A stretch of 64,000 bases of DNA from Firmicutes bacterium ASF500 (GCA_000492175.2 CP097573.1:2480001-2544000); one strand, 5' to 3'. Positions 17,608 to 27,137 are shown, counted from the first letter of the stretch. Program-made: numbers and translations. The notes: generated by a model not told the origin, from the sequence alone.

Positions 17608-18009
17608 TCAGCTCAGCATGTCGGACTGATCCTCAAATTGGGACAAATCCAGCGGTTTCCGGCCATAGGCGGCGCGGAAGAAGGGGATAACCTCCTCCAC
17701 CGTCCGCACGTCCAAGTCCAGCAGACCCTTTCCCCGTTTGCCGCCCCAGCCCACCTCTACGGTGTACCAGCCGGGCTTGGGCCCCGCCCGGTTGATGGCG
17801 CTCTGAATAAACCACTCGCTGTTCGGGTCGGCGGGGTCGTGCTGCTCCAAAATCAAGAAGCTGTCCGGGTCCTCCAGGTTCAGCTCCCGCAGTTCGGATT
17901 CCAGAATGTCCCAGCTCAGCTGCATGGAGGGCACGCCGCCCAGGTTCAAACTCCAAGGCCAGTCCGGGTGGGGCTGGCTGGGGTCGGATTTCTTTTTGAA
18001 AAACAGCAT
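17608..18009 (-). CDS. Conserved-looking hypothetical protein
   Basis: A 133-residue soluble protein that I do not recognise. It is Trp- and acid-rich with no signal peptide or TM. A basic start (MLFFKKKSD) is followed by a likely alpha/beta region containing WFIQSAINRAG and WYTVEVGWGGKRGKG. AAGGAGGTCGCTCCC precedes the ATG, so it is almost certainly translated. It lies between dtd and the MBL gene, 15 nt before the latter. Confidence 0.7.
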   Translation of the reverse strand: MLFFKKKSDPSQPHPDWPWSLNLGGVPSMQLSWDILESELRELNLEDPDSFLILEQHDPADPNSEWFIQSAINRAGPKPGWYTVEVGWGGKRGKGLLDLDVRTVEEVIPFFRAAYGRKPLDLSQFEDQSDMLS

Positions 18010-18033
18010 GGGAGCGACCTCCTTGGTTTATTG

Positions 18034-18102
18034 TGTAGGGCGCGACGACCTCGGCGCGCCGCTTGCCAGAGGGGGACGGCGTGCCCAGTGGTCACGCCCT
18101 AC
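18034..18102. repeat. Palindromic repeat class A, copy 2, overlapping the dtd stop
   Basis: Starts TGTAGGGCGCGACGACC and ends CGCCCTAC. The dtd stop codon (complement of CTA, 18099-18101) lies inside the right end. Confidence 0.85.
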
Positions 18103-18542
18103 GCCTTATCCGTATCGAACAGGATGGTCACCGGCCCGTCGTTCACCGAGGCCACCTGCATGTCGGCCCCGAACTGGCCGTGCTCCACCTGGAAGCCCCG
18201 CTGACGGCACTGGTCCATGAAGCGCTCATAGAGGGGGACAGCCAGGTCGGGCTTGGCGGCGTGGGAGAAGCCGGGGCGGCGGGAAGAGGTGTCGGCGTAC
18301 AGGGTGAACTGGGACACCACCAGCAGCGCGCCCCCTGTCTGCTCCAGGTTCAGGTTCATCTTGCCGTTTTCGTCCTCAAATATTCTCAGATTGCAGATCT
18401 TCTCCGCTAATTTGTCGCAAATTGCCTCGCCGTCCTGGGGGCCCACCCCCAAGAGGACCAGAAAGCCCCTGTTGATGGCCCCCACCGTCTCGCCGCCGAT
18501 GGCGACGGAGGCGGAATTGACCCGGGTAACGACCGCGCGCAT
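18099..18542 (-). CDS. dtd: D-aminoacyl-tRNA deacylase
   Basis: A 147-residue DTD-family protein that removes D-amino acids (and mischarged Gly) from tRNA. The catalytic motif GGALLVVSQFTLYAD and the Gly-Pro motif NDGPVT near the C-terminus are intact. ATG 18542 has AAAGGA upstream and matches the family start; a 24-codon upstream extension lies in the repeat. Its position next to relA is typical of Firmicutes. The stop codon comes from repeat A2. Confidence 0.95.
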   Translation of the reverse strand: MRAVVTRVNSASVAIGGETVGAINRGFLVLLGVGPQDGEAICDKLAEKICNLRIFEDENGKMNLNLEQTGGALLVVSQFTLYADTSSRRPGFSHAAKPDLAVPLYERFMDQCRQRGFQVEHGQFGADMQVASVNDGPVTILFDTDKA

Positions 18543-18569
18543 GGGATCACGTCCTTTGCTGGTATTTTT

Positions 18570-18652
18570 TGTAGGGCGCGACGACCCGGCGCGCCGTTTG
18601 TTTCGCTGTTTCAAACCTGTAACGCGGGCCGCCGGGGTCGTCGGCCCCTACA
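18570..18652. repeat. Palindromic repeat class A, copy 3
   Basis: Lies between dtd and relA. TGTAGGGCGCGACGACC at the left and GGGGTCGTCGGCCCCTACA at the right. The relA stop is 6 nt beyond it. Confidence 0.85.
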
Positions 18653-18657
18653 AGCGT

Positions 18658-20895
18658 CTATTTCCCCGCCGCCCGGGCCACGTGGTACACGCCCTGGATG
18701 TTGTTCATCTTGTTGATAACGGCCTCCAGTTCGGTTTTGTCCTTCACCTCCGCCACGATGGAGATGGTGGCGTGGCCGTCTGGCATGGAGCGGGCGGACA
18801 GGGCGGTTACCTTCACCTTGGCGGTGGACAGGGCCATAGCCACGTCCAGGGTGAGGTTGTCCCGGTCCTTGGCGGACAGCTCCAGAGAGGTCTTGTAGTT
18901 GGGCAGCTTGCTGTCCACCCAGGAGACCTTGACCCAGCGGTCGGCCTCCTCGGGCCGGCGCTTCTCGGGGGCGGCGTTGGGGCAGTCGGCCCGGTGGACG
19001 GACACCCCGTAGCCCCGGGTAATAAAGCCGATCACCGGGTCGCCGGGGACGGGGGTGCAGCATTTGGCGAACTTCACCAGGCAGTTGCCCAGCCCCTCCA
19101 CAATGATGCCTGTGTCGGAGTGCCGGGGCTTGGCCGGACCGTGGATAGCGGCGGGGGCGGCGTTTCCGGGCATGATGAGGCTCTCCGCGGTGGTGCGGGC
19201 GGCGGCGGCCGCCTTCTCCGCCTGGAGCCGGCCCAGGCGCTGGAGCTCGTCCCGGATGCGGGCCACCGACTTGGCGGCGGTGGTGCCCCCGTAGCCGATG
19301 GAGGCGTACAGCTCGTCCAGGGTGCCGCAGCGAAGCTTGTGGAGCAGATGGGGCAGGACCTCCTCGGCGGTGACGGCGGCCAGGGTCATCTTGGCGTGCT
19401 TCAGCTCCGACTCAAAGGCCGCCCGGCCTGTGGCGATATTCTCCTCCCGGCGCTCCTTCTTGAACCACTGGCGGATCTTGTTCCGGGCCTCGTTGGACTT
19501 GCACAGGGCCAGCCAGTCCCGGCTGGGGCCCTTGGCCGACTTGGAGGTGAGCACCTCCACGATGTCGCCGTTGGACAGCTTGTAGTCATAGGGCACCATC
19601 CGCCCGTTTACCCGGGCGCCCACCATGGTGTTGCCCACGGCGGAGTGGATGTTATAGGCGAAGTCGATGGGGGTGGCCCCCTGGGGCAGGCTCTTCACGT
19701 CCCCGTTGGGGGTGAAGACAAAGACCTCGTCGGCGAAGAGGTCCACCTTGAGGGTGCTGACAAACTCCTCCGCGTCGGTGTCCTGCTGGCCCTCCAGAAG
19801 CTTCCGGACCCACTCGAACTCCTGCTCGGTGCCCAGGTTCCGGTTGGCCATGCCCTGCTTATACTTCCAGTGGGCGGCGATGCCGTACTCGGCGGTCTGG
19901 TGCATCTCCCAGGTGCGGATCTGCACCTCGAAGGGGATGCCCGCCCGGCCAATGACGGTGGTGTGGAGGGACTGGTACATATTGGGCTTGGGGGTGCCGA
20001 TGTAGTCCTTGAACCGGCCCAGCACCGGCTTGAACATGTCGTGAATACAGCCCAGCACGTTGTAGCACTCCGGGATATCGCTGACAATCACCCGGAAGGC
20101 GTACAGGTCGAAGATTTCGTCCAGCGTCTTGTTCTGGGCGAACATCTTGCGGTAGATGGAATAGATGTGCTTCACCCGGCCATAGATGGTGCAGTGGATG
20201 CCCTCCTGATTCAGGCGCTGCTCGATCTTATGCTGGATGCCCGCCAAAAACTCCTCGTGGGTGGAGGAGCGCTCGGTGAGCTCGTCTACAATCTCCTTAT
20301 AGCCCACCGGGTCCAGGTAGCGCAGGGACAGGTCCTCCAGCTCCCATTTGATCTTCTGCATGCCCAAGCGGTGGGCGATGGGGGCGTAAATCTCCATAGT
20401 CTCCAGGCTTTTCTCACGCTGCTTCCGGGGGGACTGGTACTCCATGGTCCGCATATTGTGCAGCCGGTCGCACACCTTGATAAGGATGACCCGGATGTCC
20501 CGGCTCATCGCCATGAGCATTTTGCGCAGATTCTCCATCTGCTCCTCTTCCTTGGTGACGAACTGCATTTTGGTCAGCTTGGTGACCCCCTCTACCAGCT
20601 CGGCCACGGTGGGATTGAACTTTCTGGCGATCTCCTCGTGGGTGGAGGCGGTGTCCTCAATGCAGTCGTGGAGCAGCGCGGCCACCACGCTGTCCATGTC
20701 CAGCTCCAGGTCGGCCACGATCTCCGCCACCGCGATGGGGTGGATGATATAGGGCTCGCCGCTCTTGCGCAGCTGCCCGTGGTGGGCGGCGTCGGCGTAG
20801 GTAAAGGCGTCAAACAGCCGCTGAGTGTCCAGGCTGGGCGTGTAGGTCAGCACTTTTTTCTCCAGGGCATGATAGCGTTCTAAGATGGGGTCCAT
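18658..20895 (-). CDS. relA: Bifunctional (p)ppGpp synthetase/hydrolase
   Basis: A 745-residue long RelA/SpoT homologue controlling the stringent response. In order: an HD hydrolase domain (IIHPIAVAEIV, LLHDCIEDT), the synthetase domain (DLYAFRVIV, YQSLHTTV), TGS (VFTPNGDVKSLP), a helical/zinc-finger region and a C-terminal ACT domain. The intact HD residues suggest that both synthesis and hydrolysis occur, as in B. subtilis Rel. GAGGTG precedes the ATG. It is part of the recJ-relA-dtd run, with class A repeats on both sides. Confidence 0.96.
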   Translation of the reverse strand: MDPILERYHALEKKVLTYTPSLDTQRLFDAFTYADAAHHGQLRKSGEPYIIHPIAVAEIVADLELDMDSVVAALLHDCIEDTASTHEEIARKFNPTVAELVEGVTKLTKMQFVTKEEEQMENLRKMLMAMSRDIRVILIKVCDRLHNMRTMEYQSPRKQREKSLETMEIYAPIAHRLGMQKIKWELEDLSLRYLDPVGYKEIVDELTERSSTHEEFLAGIQHKIEQRLNQEGIHCTIYGRVKHIYSIYRKMFAQNKTLDEIFDLYAFRVIVSDIPECYNVLGCIHDMFKPVLGRFKDYIGTPKPNMYQSLHTTVIGRAGIPFEVQIRTWEMHQTAEYGIAAHWKYKQGMANRNLGTEQEFEWVRKLLEGQQDTDAEEFVSTLKVDLFADEVFVFTPNGDVKSLPQGATPIDFAYNIHSAVGNTMVGARVNGRMVPYDYKLSNGDIVEVLTSKSAKGPSRDWLALCKSNEARNKIRQWFKKERREENIATGRAAFESELKHAKMTLAAVTAEEVLPHLLHKLRCGTLDELYASIGYGGTTAAKSVARIRDELQRLGRLQAEKAAAAARTTAESLIMPGNAAPAAIHGPAKPRHSDTGIIVEGLGNCLVKFAKCCTPVPGDPVIGFITRGYGVSVHRADCPNAAPEKRRPEEADRWVKVSWVDSKLPNYKTSLELSAKDRDNLTLDVAMALSTAKVKVTALSARSMPDGHATISIVAEVKDKTELEAVINKMNNIQGVYHVARAAGK

Positions 20896-20923
20896 GGAAT
20901 CACCTCGGTGTTTGGGTATTATC

Positions 20924-21000
20924 TGTAGGGCGCGACGACCTCGGCGCGCCGCATAGCAGCAGGTACTTTCAGGCGGGGCGCCGGGTCGCCGCCCCCTACA
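20924..21000. repeat. Palindromic repeat class A, copy 4, overlapping the recJ stop
   Basis: TGTAGGGCGCGACGACC at the left and CGCCCCCTACA at the right. The recJ stop (complement of CTA, 20996-20998) lies inside the right terminus. Confidence 0.85.
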
Positions 21001-23065
21001 AATCGTTTTCCAGAATACGGCGCAGCCTCCGAATAATCCCCGACGCCTCCAGGTCCACCTTGTGCTCCACCTGGCGCAGGGTAATCTGGATGCGGTCGGT
21101 GCGGCGGTTCAGGTCGATGAGGCCCCGCTCCTCCATGACCTCCAGGCAGAGCAGGGTGCGCACGGGCACCTCCTGGCGGCGGGTGGCCCGGGAGACCGCC
21201 CGGGCGATGCGGGCGGGGGTGTCCTCCACCACCGCGCTGGCGGTGGACTGCCGCTCCAGCCAGCGGTACAGCCCCACAAAATCCCGCCGGGAGGGGAGCA
21301 GGAACCGGGCCTCCTCCTGGGTCAGGTCCTCTCCCCGGCTGTACTTCTCATAAATGGCCCGCTCCAGCTGGGCTCTGGACGGGGCCAGCCGCAGGTCCAC
21401 GATCTGGAGCTGGACCGAACGGGTCCCCCGGAAGTCGTTGATCTGGGGGTAGAACACGGCGTCCGCCCGGCATCCGGGGTACAGGCCCAGCTCCTCCCCC
21501 TGGCTGGAGAAGAAAATGGCGTCCAGCGACACCCCCCGGCTCTCCAGCCGCAGCTTCAAATGCCGGCCCCGGCCCACCTGAGACATGGTGTGGACCTGGG
21601 CTCCCCGGAGGAGGAACACCGGCCTGGGATTGCCCGTGCCGCAGGGCTCCAGCAGGTCCAGCGCCTCCACCGCCTCCACCGTCAGGTGCTTGGGGTCCAC
21701 GGCCAGGTCCACGTCCAGCACCGAGGGCAGCTCCTGCCCCCCGCAGCGCTCGGCCACAGCCCGGCGCAGGGCCTGGGCCAGGGCGGGAATGTTCTCTTCC
21801 CGGACGGTAAAGCCGGCGGCCAGGGCGTGGCCTCCAAAGTTCTCCAAAAGCCCCTCGCAGGAGGACAGCAGGGCAAAGAGGTTGATCTCACCCCAGGACC
21901 GGCAGGAGCCCTTGCCCATCCCGTGGTCCAGGCAGATCATAAAGCAGGGGCAGGCGTATTTTTCCGCCAGCCGGGAGGCCACGATACCCACCACGCCCTG
22001 GTGCCACTGGTCCCCGGCCAGGACGATGGCGTCCCGCTGGGGGGCCTCCTCCAGGTGTTGGACGCACTCCTGAAAGATGTCCCCCTCGATGCCCTGGCGC
22101 TCCCGGTTCAGCTCGCACAGCTCCGCGGCCAGGGCGTCCGCCCGGGCGGGGTCTTTGGTGAGGAAGAGCTCCACCGCCACCTCCGCCCGGCCCATCCGGC
22201 CCGAGGCGTTGATTCTGGGTGCCAGGGTGTAGCCCACCGAGACCGAGTTTACCGGCTTGTCCTCCAGTCCGGCGCAGCGGATCAGGCTGGAAAAGCCCAG
22301 CCGCCGGGGCGGGTCCAGCCGCTTCAGCCCCAGGCTGACAATGGGCCGGTTGGCCCCGGTCATGGGCATGACATCGGCCACCGTGCCCACGGCGGCCAGG
22401 TCGCAGAACTCATAAAAGACCGCCCGCCGCTCCGGCTGCTCCGCCACGGCCAGGGCCAGCATCAGGGCCACTCCCACCCCGGCCAGCCCCTTGAAGGGGT
22501 AGGGGCAGTCGGGCCGGTGGGGGTCCACCACCGCGGCGGCGGGGGGCAGCTCCTCCTTGCAGGCGTGGTGGTCGGTGATGACCACGTCAATGCCCATGCT
22601 CCGGGCCAGAACGGTCTCCTCCACGGCGGTAATGCCGCAGTCCACCGTGATAATCAACGACACGCCCCGGCCGGATAAAATGTGGAGGGCCTCCTGATTC
22701 AGGCCGTAGCCCTCCCCTAAGCGGCTGGGGATGTAGGGGACCACGTCGCCCCCCCGGGCGGTGAGAAATTGGGTCAGCAGACAGGTGGACGTGATGCCGT
22801 CCACATCGTAGTCGCCGTAAACGGCGATCCGCTCCCCCCGCTCCAGGGCCAGCTTCACCCGGGCCGCCGCCCGGTCCATGTCCCGCAGCAGCATGGGGTC
22901 GGGAATGACCTCCGACTCCGGCGTGAGCAGGCGGCGGGCCTCCTCCAGCCCGGACACCCCCCGGGCGGCCAGCAGACCGGCCAGCAGAGGGGGATAGCCC
23001 GCCCGCTCCAGGGCCAGCTGTCCCTCCGGGCAGGGGGACGCCACCTGCCACTGCTTGTATTTCAC
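20996..23065 (-). CDS. recJ: Single-stranded-DNA-specific exonuclease
   Basis: A 689-residue 5'-3' ssDNA exonuclease of the DHH family used in recombination and repair. It carries DYDVDGITSTCLL (motif I) and VITDHHACKEELPPA (DHH motif), then the DHHA1 region and an OB-like domain with a C-terminal extension. It starts with GTG behind GGGAGGTG (7-nt spacing). It is the first gene of the long minus-strand run and has a near-consensus promoter about 75 nt upstream. The last codons and the stop derive from repeat A4. Confidence 0.95.
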   Translation of the reverse strand: MKYKQWQVASPCPEGQLALERAGYPPLLAGLLAARGVSGLEEARRLLTPESEVIPDPMLLRDMDRAAARVKLALERGERIAVYGDYDVDGITSTCLLTQFLTARGGDVVPYIPSRLGEGYGLNQEALHILSGRGVSLIITVDCGITAVEETVLARSMGIDVVITDHHACKEELPPAAAVVDPHRPDCPYPFKGLAGVGVALMLALAVAEQPERRAVFYEFCDLAAVGTVADVMPMTGANRPIVSLGLKRLDPPRRLGFSSLIRCAGLEDKPVNSVSVGYTLAPRINASGRMGRAEVAVELFLTKDPARADALAAELCELNRERQGIEGDIFQECVQHLEEAPQRDAIVLAGDQWHQGVVGIVASRLAEKYACPCFMICLDHGMGKGSCRSWGEINLFALLSSCEGLLENFGGHALAAGFTVREENIPALAQALRRAVAERCGGQELPSVLDVDLAVDPKHLTVEAVEALDLLEPCGTGNPRPVFLLRGAQVHTMSQVGRGRHLKLRLESRGVSLDAIFFSSQGEELGLYPGCRADAVFYPQINDFRGTRSVQLQIVDLRLAPSRAQLERAIYEKYSRGEDLTQEEARFLLPSRRDFVGLYRWLERQSTASAVVEDTPARIARAVSRATRRQEVPVRTLLCLEVMEERGLIDLNRRTDRIQITLRQVEHKVDLEASGIIRRLRRILENDL

Positions 23066-23137
23066 CGGTGGTCACCTCCCGCCCATTTTTATGCCCCCTC
23101 GCCTGCCGCAGGGTGCATTATCACATTTAACTTGCCT

Positions 23138-23166
23138 ATTATACCAGAGAGCAGGCCCGCTTTCAA
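23138..23166 (-). promoter_or_regulatory. Promoter for the recJ-relA-dtd run
   Basis: -35 TTGAAA (23161-23166), 17-nt spacer, -10 TATAAT (23138-23143) on the minus strand. Confidence 0.75.
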
Positions 23167-23213
23167 GATAAAATGTGACGATTATCATGATTTCCGGCCT
23201 TTATGCCCATTTG

Positions 23214-23422
23214 CCCCCATGTCTACCACCGGTCTACCAAAAAGCCCTGTCGAACCCCTGTGCCGCAAGGGGTTGCGGGGACTGGAATATTTTAGGATGT
23301 CTACCAAATGTCTACCAGTTTCACTTTTTGACAGATTTGGAGCCCTGTTTTTCGCGGTTTCCTCCGGTTTTTGCAACTTCCAGACCCCACGTCAGGGGTG
23401 TGACACCCTGGTGAGGGGAGGA
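23214..23422. repeat. Element G copy 1 (about 208 bp interspersed repeat)
   Basis: A long segment that recurs, diverged, at 37713-37919. It holds four TGTCTACCA-like motifs in two pairs, the inverted repeat AACCCCT/AGGGGTT, a shared CGGGGACTGGAATATTTTAG core, and a CAGGGGTGTGACACCCTG palindrome. It occupies the centre of the 509-nt recJ-SLH gap. No coding potential is convincing. Confidence 0.75.
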
Positions 23423-23574
23423 AAAAGTAGAAAAACCTCGAAAATTTCGGTAAAAACAGAGAATTTCGTTACGGAAATGTTAAATCCGAAAGGACTACCA
23501 GGACGGTGCGAAGCTCGGTTTTTGTCGGAAAAAGGCCCCTCTCATGGCCGAAAAAAATGTAAGGAGGAAACACT

Positions 23575-26500
23575 ATGAGAAACCTGAAACGGGCTCTCAG
23601 CCTGGCTCTGGCCTCCGTCATGCTCATGGGCATGATGGTCGTCGCCTCCAGCGCCGCGAGCTTCCCCGATGTGTCCGCTGAGGACAACACCGAGGCCATT
23701 TCTGTCCTGAACGCTGTGGGCGTGATGCTCGGCGACAAGGACACCGGAAATTTCCGGCCTGACGGCAACGTCACCCGGAACGAGATGGCTGTCATCATGT
23801 CCAAGCTGATGCTGGGCACCTATGAGGCTGACAGCTACGTGGGCAGCCACCCCTTCACCGACGTGCCCGAGTGGGCCAGCAAGTACGTGGCCGCCTGCTA
23901 CAGCGCCGGCATCATCGCCGGCCGGAGCGAGACCACCTATGACGGCAGCTCCACCGTGACCGCCGTCGAGGCCGCCGCTATGATGCTGCGGGCTCTGGGC
24001 TATGAGGACCTGTCCAAGGGCGCTGCCCAGTGGGACCAGCCCGTTGCCGCCAAGGCCAACGAGATCAACCTGTTTGCCGGTCTGAATGGCGCGGGCAATG
24101 CCCCCATGAACCGCAACAGCGTTGCCAAGCTGTCCCTGAACACCCTCCAGGCTACCATGGTCACCACCGTGCGTGACGGCCAGGACATCACCCTGCCCGA
24201 CGGCACCACCATCGTCGGCAGCCGGAGGTATTTGCTGCGCGCCGAAAACTACGGCTGGGCGGACAAAATCGATAAGGAAGGCAATGATTACGGTACCTAC
24301 ATCCAGCTGGGCGAGTACCTGTACAAGGGCGACCTGGAGAAGACCAGCGGCGCTCCCGACAGCCAGGGCCGTCCTGTGGACTACAAGTGGGTCTATGACA
24401 CCGAGGATGTCTGCGACGTGCTGAAGGACGCCAAGCACACCCTGAAGAACAACTTCTCCGGCAAGGACCTGTACAACACCCTGGGCAAGACCGTTGTTGA
24501 CAGCATTGAGAAGGGAGACCGGGATCTGAACGTCTTTGTGGACGGTAAAGAGCAGGTCGATGCTAGCAAGGCTGGTGGCAATAAGACCAACTTCTGGACC
24601 CCCCTTAAGGATAAGAGCACCGATAAGTATGGGGATGCTTACTCCCTCGGCAACGGCACCCGGACTGAGATTTTTGTCAGCGAGGATGCCGTGGACGTGT
24701 GCATCATCAACACCTTCGGCGGCGAGGTGGACAAGGTCTACACCGCTGACGACGTGAAGGACGACGAGAAGCCCTACGTCCTGGTTGACGGCATGAAGTT
24801 TGAGACCACCGAGTTCCAGGAGGAGGAAGTGGTCGCTTACACCAAGGGCCAGAAGGACGGCAAGGATGTTATTGCCTCCATGGAGATGGCTACCCCCGTC
24901 GAGGGCGAGGTCACCAAGGTGACTGATGACAAGAACTTCACCATCGACGGCGAGACCTATGAGTTCAACCGCACCCTGGCCGACAAGATCACCACCGAGA
25001 ACGTGAAGAACGAGGTCCTGGTCTATGTGGACGCCAACGGCTACATGATCTTCAAGGGCGAGGCCGCTGCCTCCACCGACTACGCCTACGTGGTCGCCTG
25101 CGGCAGCGAGCAGGATAAGTACAACAGCAGCAAGTACACCTACTACGCCAAGCTGCTGTTCACCGACGGCACCCTGGAGGAGGTCACCCTGAAGGACGTG
25201 ACCGGAAAGGGTGATAAGGCCGCCAATACTGCCTATGAGAACAAGATCGTCACCTACACCGAGGACGACGGCAAGTATAAGCTGGACGCTACTGGTGTGA
25301 AGCTCACTCAGGACAACGGCCTGAAGGTGGACCAGGGTCTGGCCGCTATGAAGCTGGCTGGTGCGGACATTTCCGCCAACAGCAGTACCGTGTTCCTGGT
25401 GTGCAACGATGTCGACGACGCGGACTACGATGTCTACGTGGGCTTCAAGAGCGTACCCGACATTAGCGCCGTGACCAGCAAATCCAAGGTCGCCTACGCC
25501 ACCAAGAACGGCGTGGCTAAGGTGGTCTATGTTCAGGACGCCAGCGTGGACGTTTCTTCCGACGCCGACATGATCGTCATTATGGGCGACAGTGGCAGCA
25601 AGCTGGTTAAGGAAGGCTCCGACGAGTACTACGAGTTCAAGGCCGTCATCGACGGCGAGGTGACCACCGTCAAGGTGGATAGGGCCGCCGCTAATGATGC
25701 CAACGCTTGTAAGCCCCTGCGGGACAACGACAAGAAGCCCTTCGTCATCCAGAAGATTAAGGAAAACAACAAGGGCTTCATCACCGGCTACACTCTGTAC
25801 ACTACCGATGGCGACATCAAGGTTGAGACTGTGAGCGGAACCAGAAAGGCTGCTGACGACGTGGTGGGCTTCGCCTATAACGGAAAAGATTACACCATGT
25901 CCTGGTCCTATGCGGATGACGCCAAGGTGGTCTACCGCAATGAGGACGGCGACCTGCGCACTGGCGGCATCAGCCTGATCCGCACCGACGAGAACGACAC
26001 CGCCATCGTGGTCCTGGAAAAGAGCAAGATCATCGGCGTGTTCGTGCAGGAGCTGGCTGTTGGCACAAAGCCCGAGAACACCCACCCTGTGGAGATCCCC
26101 AGTGGTTCTGACGCCAACGCCATCGATAAGGCTTTTGCGGACAACAAGAATACTGACAAGGTTGCCGTAACTGACCCCAAAATGGACAAGGACGTGGTCG
26201 TGCCCAAGGACAAGACCCTGGTCGTCAGCGGCAATGTCAGTGCTGGCACCATCAAGGGTGAGGGCACTGCCGAGGTCAAGGACGCCACCGTTAAGGGTGA
26301 GGTGAAGGTTGAGAACGAGAAGGCTGCCCTGGACAATGTGACCGTTGAGTCGAGTGCAAGTGTCACCGTGAACGATGTCACTCTGAGCGGCGAGGTAACC
26401 CTGAACGGCAAAATGACCATCAAGGGCGACGCCTCCATCGAGGCTGGCGCTACGATCGAGGCCGGTGCGAACGCCCAGATCGTTGTTGAAGAGGGCGCGA

Positions 26501-27003
26501 ATGTGGACGCTCTGGCCAAAATCGAGGGCATGAAGTTCTTCGACGGGGCCGGCAAGGAGATCATTCTGAAGAAGACCCGTGACACCGTGGTTGTTAATAG
26601 CATCCCTGCGGACACTTACACCTACAATGAAGATCTGAAGGGATGGAAGGGCACCCAGACCGTGACAGTGCCCGCCACTGATGTGAAGTTCGAGCTGACC
26701 ACTCCCGTGGCTGACAATAAGGACTACACCATCAGCACGGATGCCAGTGTCGTAACTGTCAATGTCGCCGAGGGAACCGAGAAGGTGGTTATCACTGCGA
26801 AGGGGACCGAGGGGAAGACGATCACCTCTAGTGAGACTTTTGCGGTCGTGAATAAAGACACGATCACCGTTACAATTACGGAGGATAGCCTGGGCCAGGA
26901 CAATTCGCTGACCTTCACCCTGACGGTTAAGGGTGACAAGGACGTCGTGTACACCGTGAAAGTAGTTGTGGCTAAGGCTGAGGCTGAGGAAGAGGCTCCC
27001 TGA
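23575..27003 (+). CDS. Large S-layer homology (SLH) domain surface protein
   Basis: A 1142-residue secreted protein. A signal peptide ends near ASSAAS (about residue 24), followed by three SLH repeats over roughly 29-205 (FPDVSAEDN..., FTDVPEWASKYV..., a weaker third), which bind pyruvylated secondary wall polymer. The rest is an acidic, Lys/Asp-rich beta region, with a short repetitive VKGEVKVEN / LSGEVTLNG-type stretch at about 880-975 that suggests a beta-solenoid. AAGGAGGAAACACT precedes the ATG. Restricted codon choice (AAG, GAC, ACC) suggests high expression, so it may be a major S-layer protein. That is inference. Confidence 0.88.
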   Translation: MRNLKRALSLALASVMLMGMMVVASSAASFPDVSAEDNTEAISVLNAVGVMLGDKDTGNFRPDGNVTRNEMAVIMSKLMLGTYEADSYVGSHPFTDVPEWASKYVAACYSAGIIAGRSETTYDGSSTVTAVEAAAMMLRALGYEDLSKGAAQWDQPVAAKANEINLFAGLNGAGNAPMNRNSVAKLSLNTLQATMVTTVRDGQDITLPDGTTIVGSRRYLLRAENYGWADKIDKEGNDYGTYIQLGEYLYKGDLEKTSGAPDSQGRPVDYKWVYDTEDVCDVLKDAKHTLKNNFSGKDLYNTLGKTVVDSIEKGDRDLNVFVDGKEQVDASKAGGNKTNFWTPLKDKSTDKYGDAYSLGNGTRTEIFVSEDAVDVCIINTFGGEVDKVYTADDVKDDEKPYVLVDGMKFETTEFQEEEVVAYTKGQKDGKDVIASMEMATPVEGEVTKVTDDKNFTIDGETYEFNRTLADKITTENVKNEVLVYVDANGYMIFKGEAAASTDYAYVVACGSEQDKYNSSKYTYYAKLLFTDGTLEEVTLKDVTGKGDKAANTAYENKIVTYTEDDGKYKLDATGVKLTQDNGLKVDQGLAAMKLAGADISANSSTVFLVCNDVDDADYDVYVGFKSVPDISAVTSKSKVAYATKNGVAKVVYVQDASVDVSSDADMIVIMGDSGSKLVKEGSDEYYEFKAVIDGEVTTVKVDRAAANDANACKPLRDNDKKPFVIQKIKENNKGFITGYTLYTTDGDIKVETVSGTRKAADDVVGFAYNGKDYTMSWSYADDAKVVYRNEDGDLRTGGISLIRTDENDTAIVVLEKSKIIGVFVQELAVGTKPENTHPVEIPSGSDANAIDKAFADNKNTDKVAVTDPKMDKDVVVPKDKTLVVSGNVSAGTIKGEGTAEVKDATVKGEVKVENEKAALDNVTVESSASVTVNDVTLSGEVTLNGKMTIKGDASIEAGATIEAGANAQIVVEEGANVDALAKIEGMKFFDGAGKEIILKKTRDTVVVNSIPADTYTYNEDLKGWKGTQTVTVPATDVKFELTTPVADNKDYTISTDASVVTVNVAEGTEKVVITAKGTEGKTITSSETFAVVNKDTITVTITEDSLGQDNSLTFTLTVKGDKDVVYTVKVVVAKAEAEEEAP

Positions 27004-27100
27004 GTACGGCGCTAAGTCAGTTCTGTAACTTCCGATTGCGATGTGAGAAACGTTGTGATTGGGGGTCAGAAGTGAACTAAAAAAGGGAATTAAATCTCTG

Positions 27101-27126
27101 CCCCCGGACGAGGAATCGTCCGGGGG
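27101..27126 (+). terminator. Terminator after the SLH gene
   Basis: An 11-bp GC stem (CCCCCGGACGA and its complement) with a GGAA loop. The downstream T-run is weak. Confidence 0.55.
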
Positions 27127-27137
27127 TTCCCCTATGC

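Noticed and set aside
23240-23290. tRNA- or tmRNA-like fragment (GGGGTTCGAC on the minus strand of element G)
   Set aside because: No cloverleaf or acceptor stem can be drawn around it; only a T-loop-like word is present.
23175-23414. A 79-codon ORF inside element G, similar to a frame in its second copy
   Set aside because: The similarity is explained by the DNA repeat itself. Copy 2 has no matching start or stop, and there is no ribosome site.
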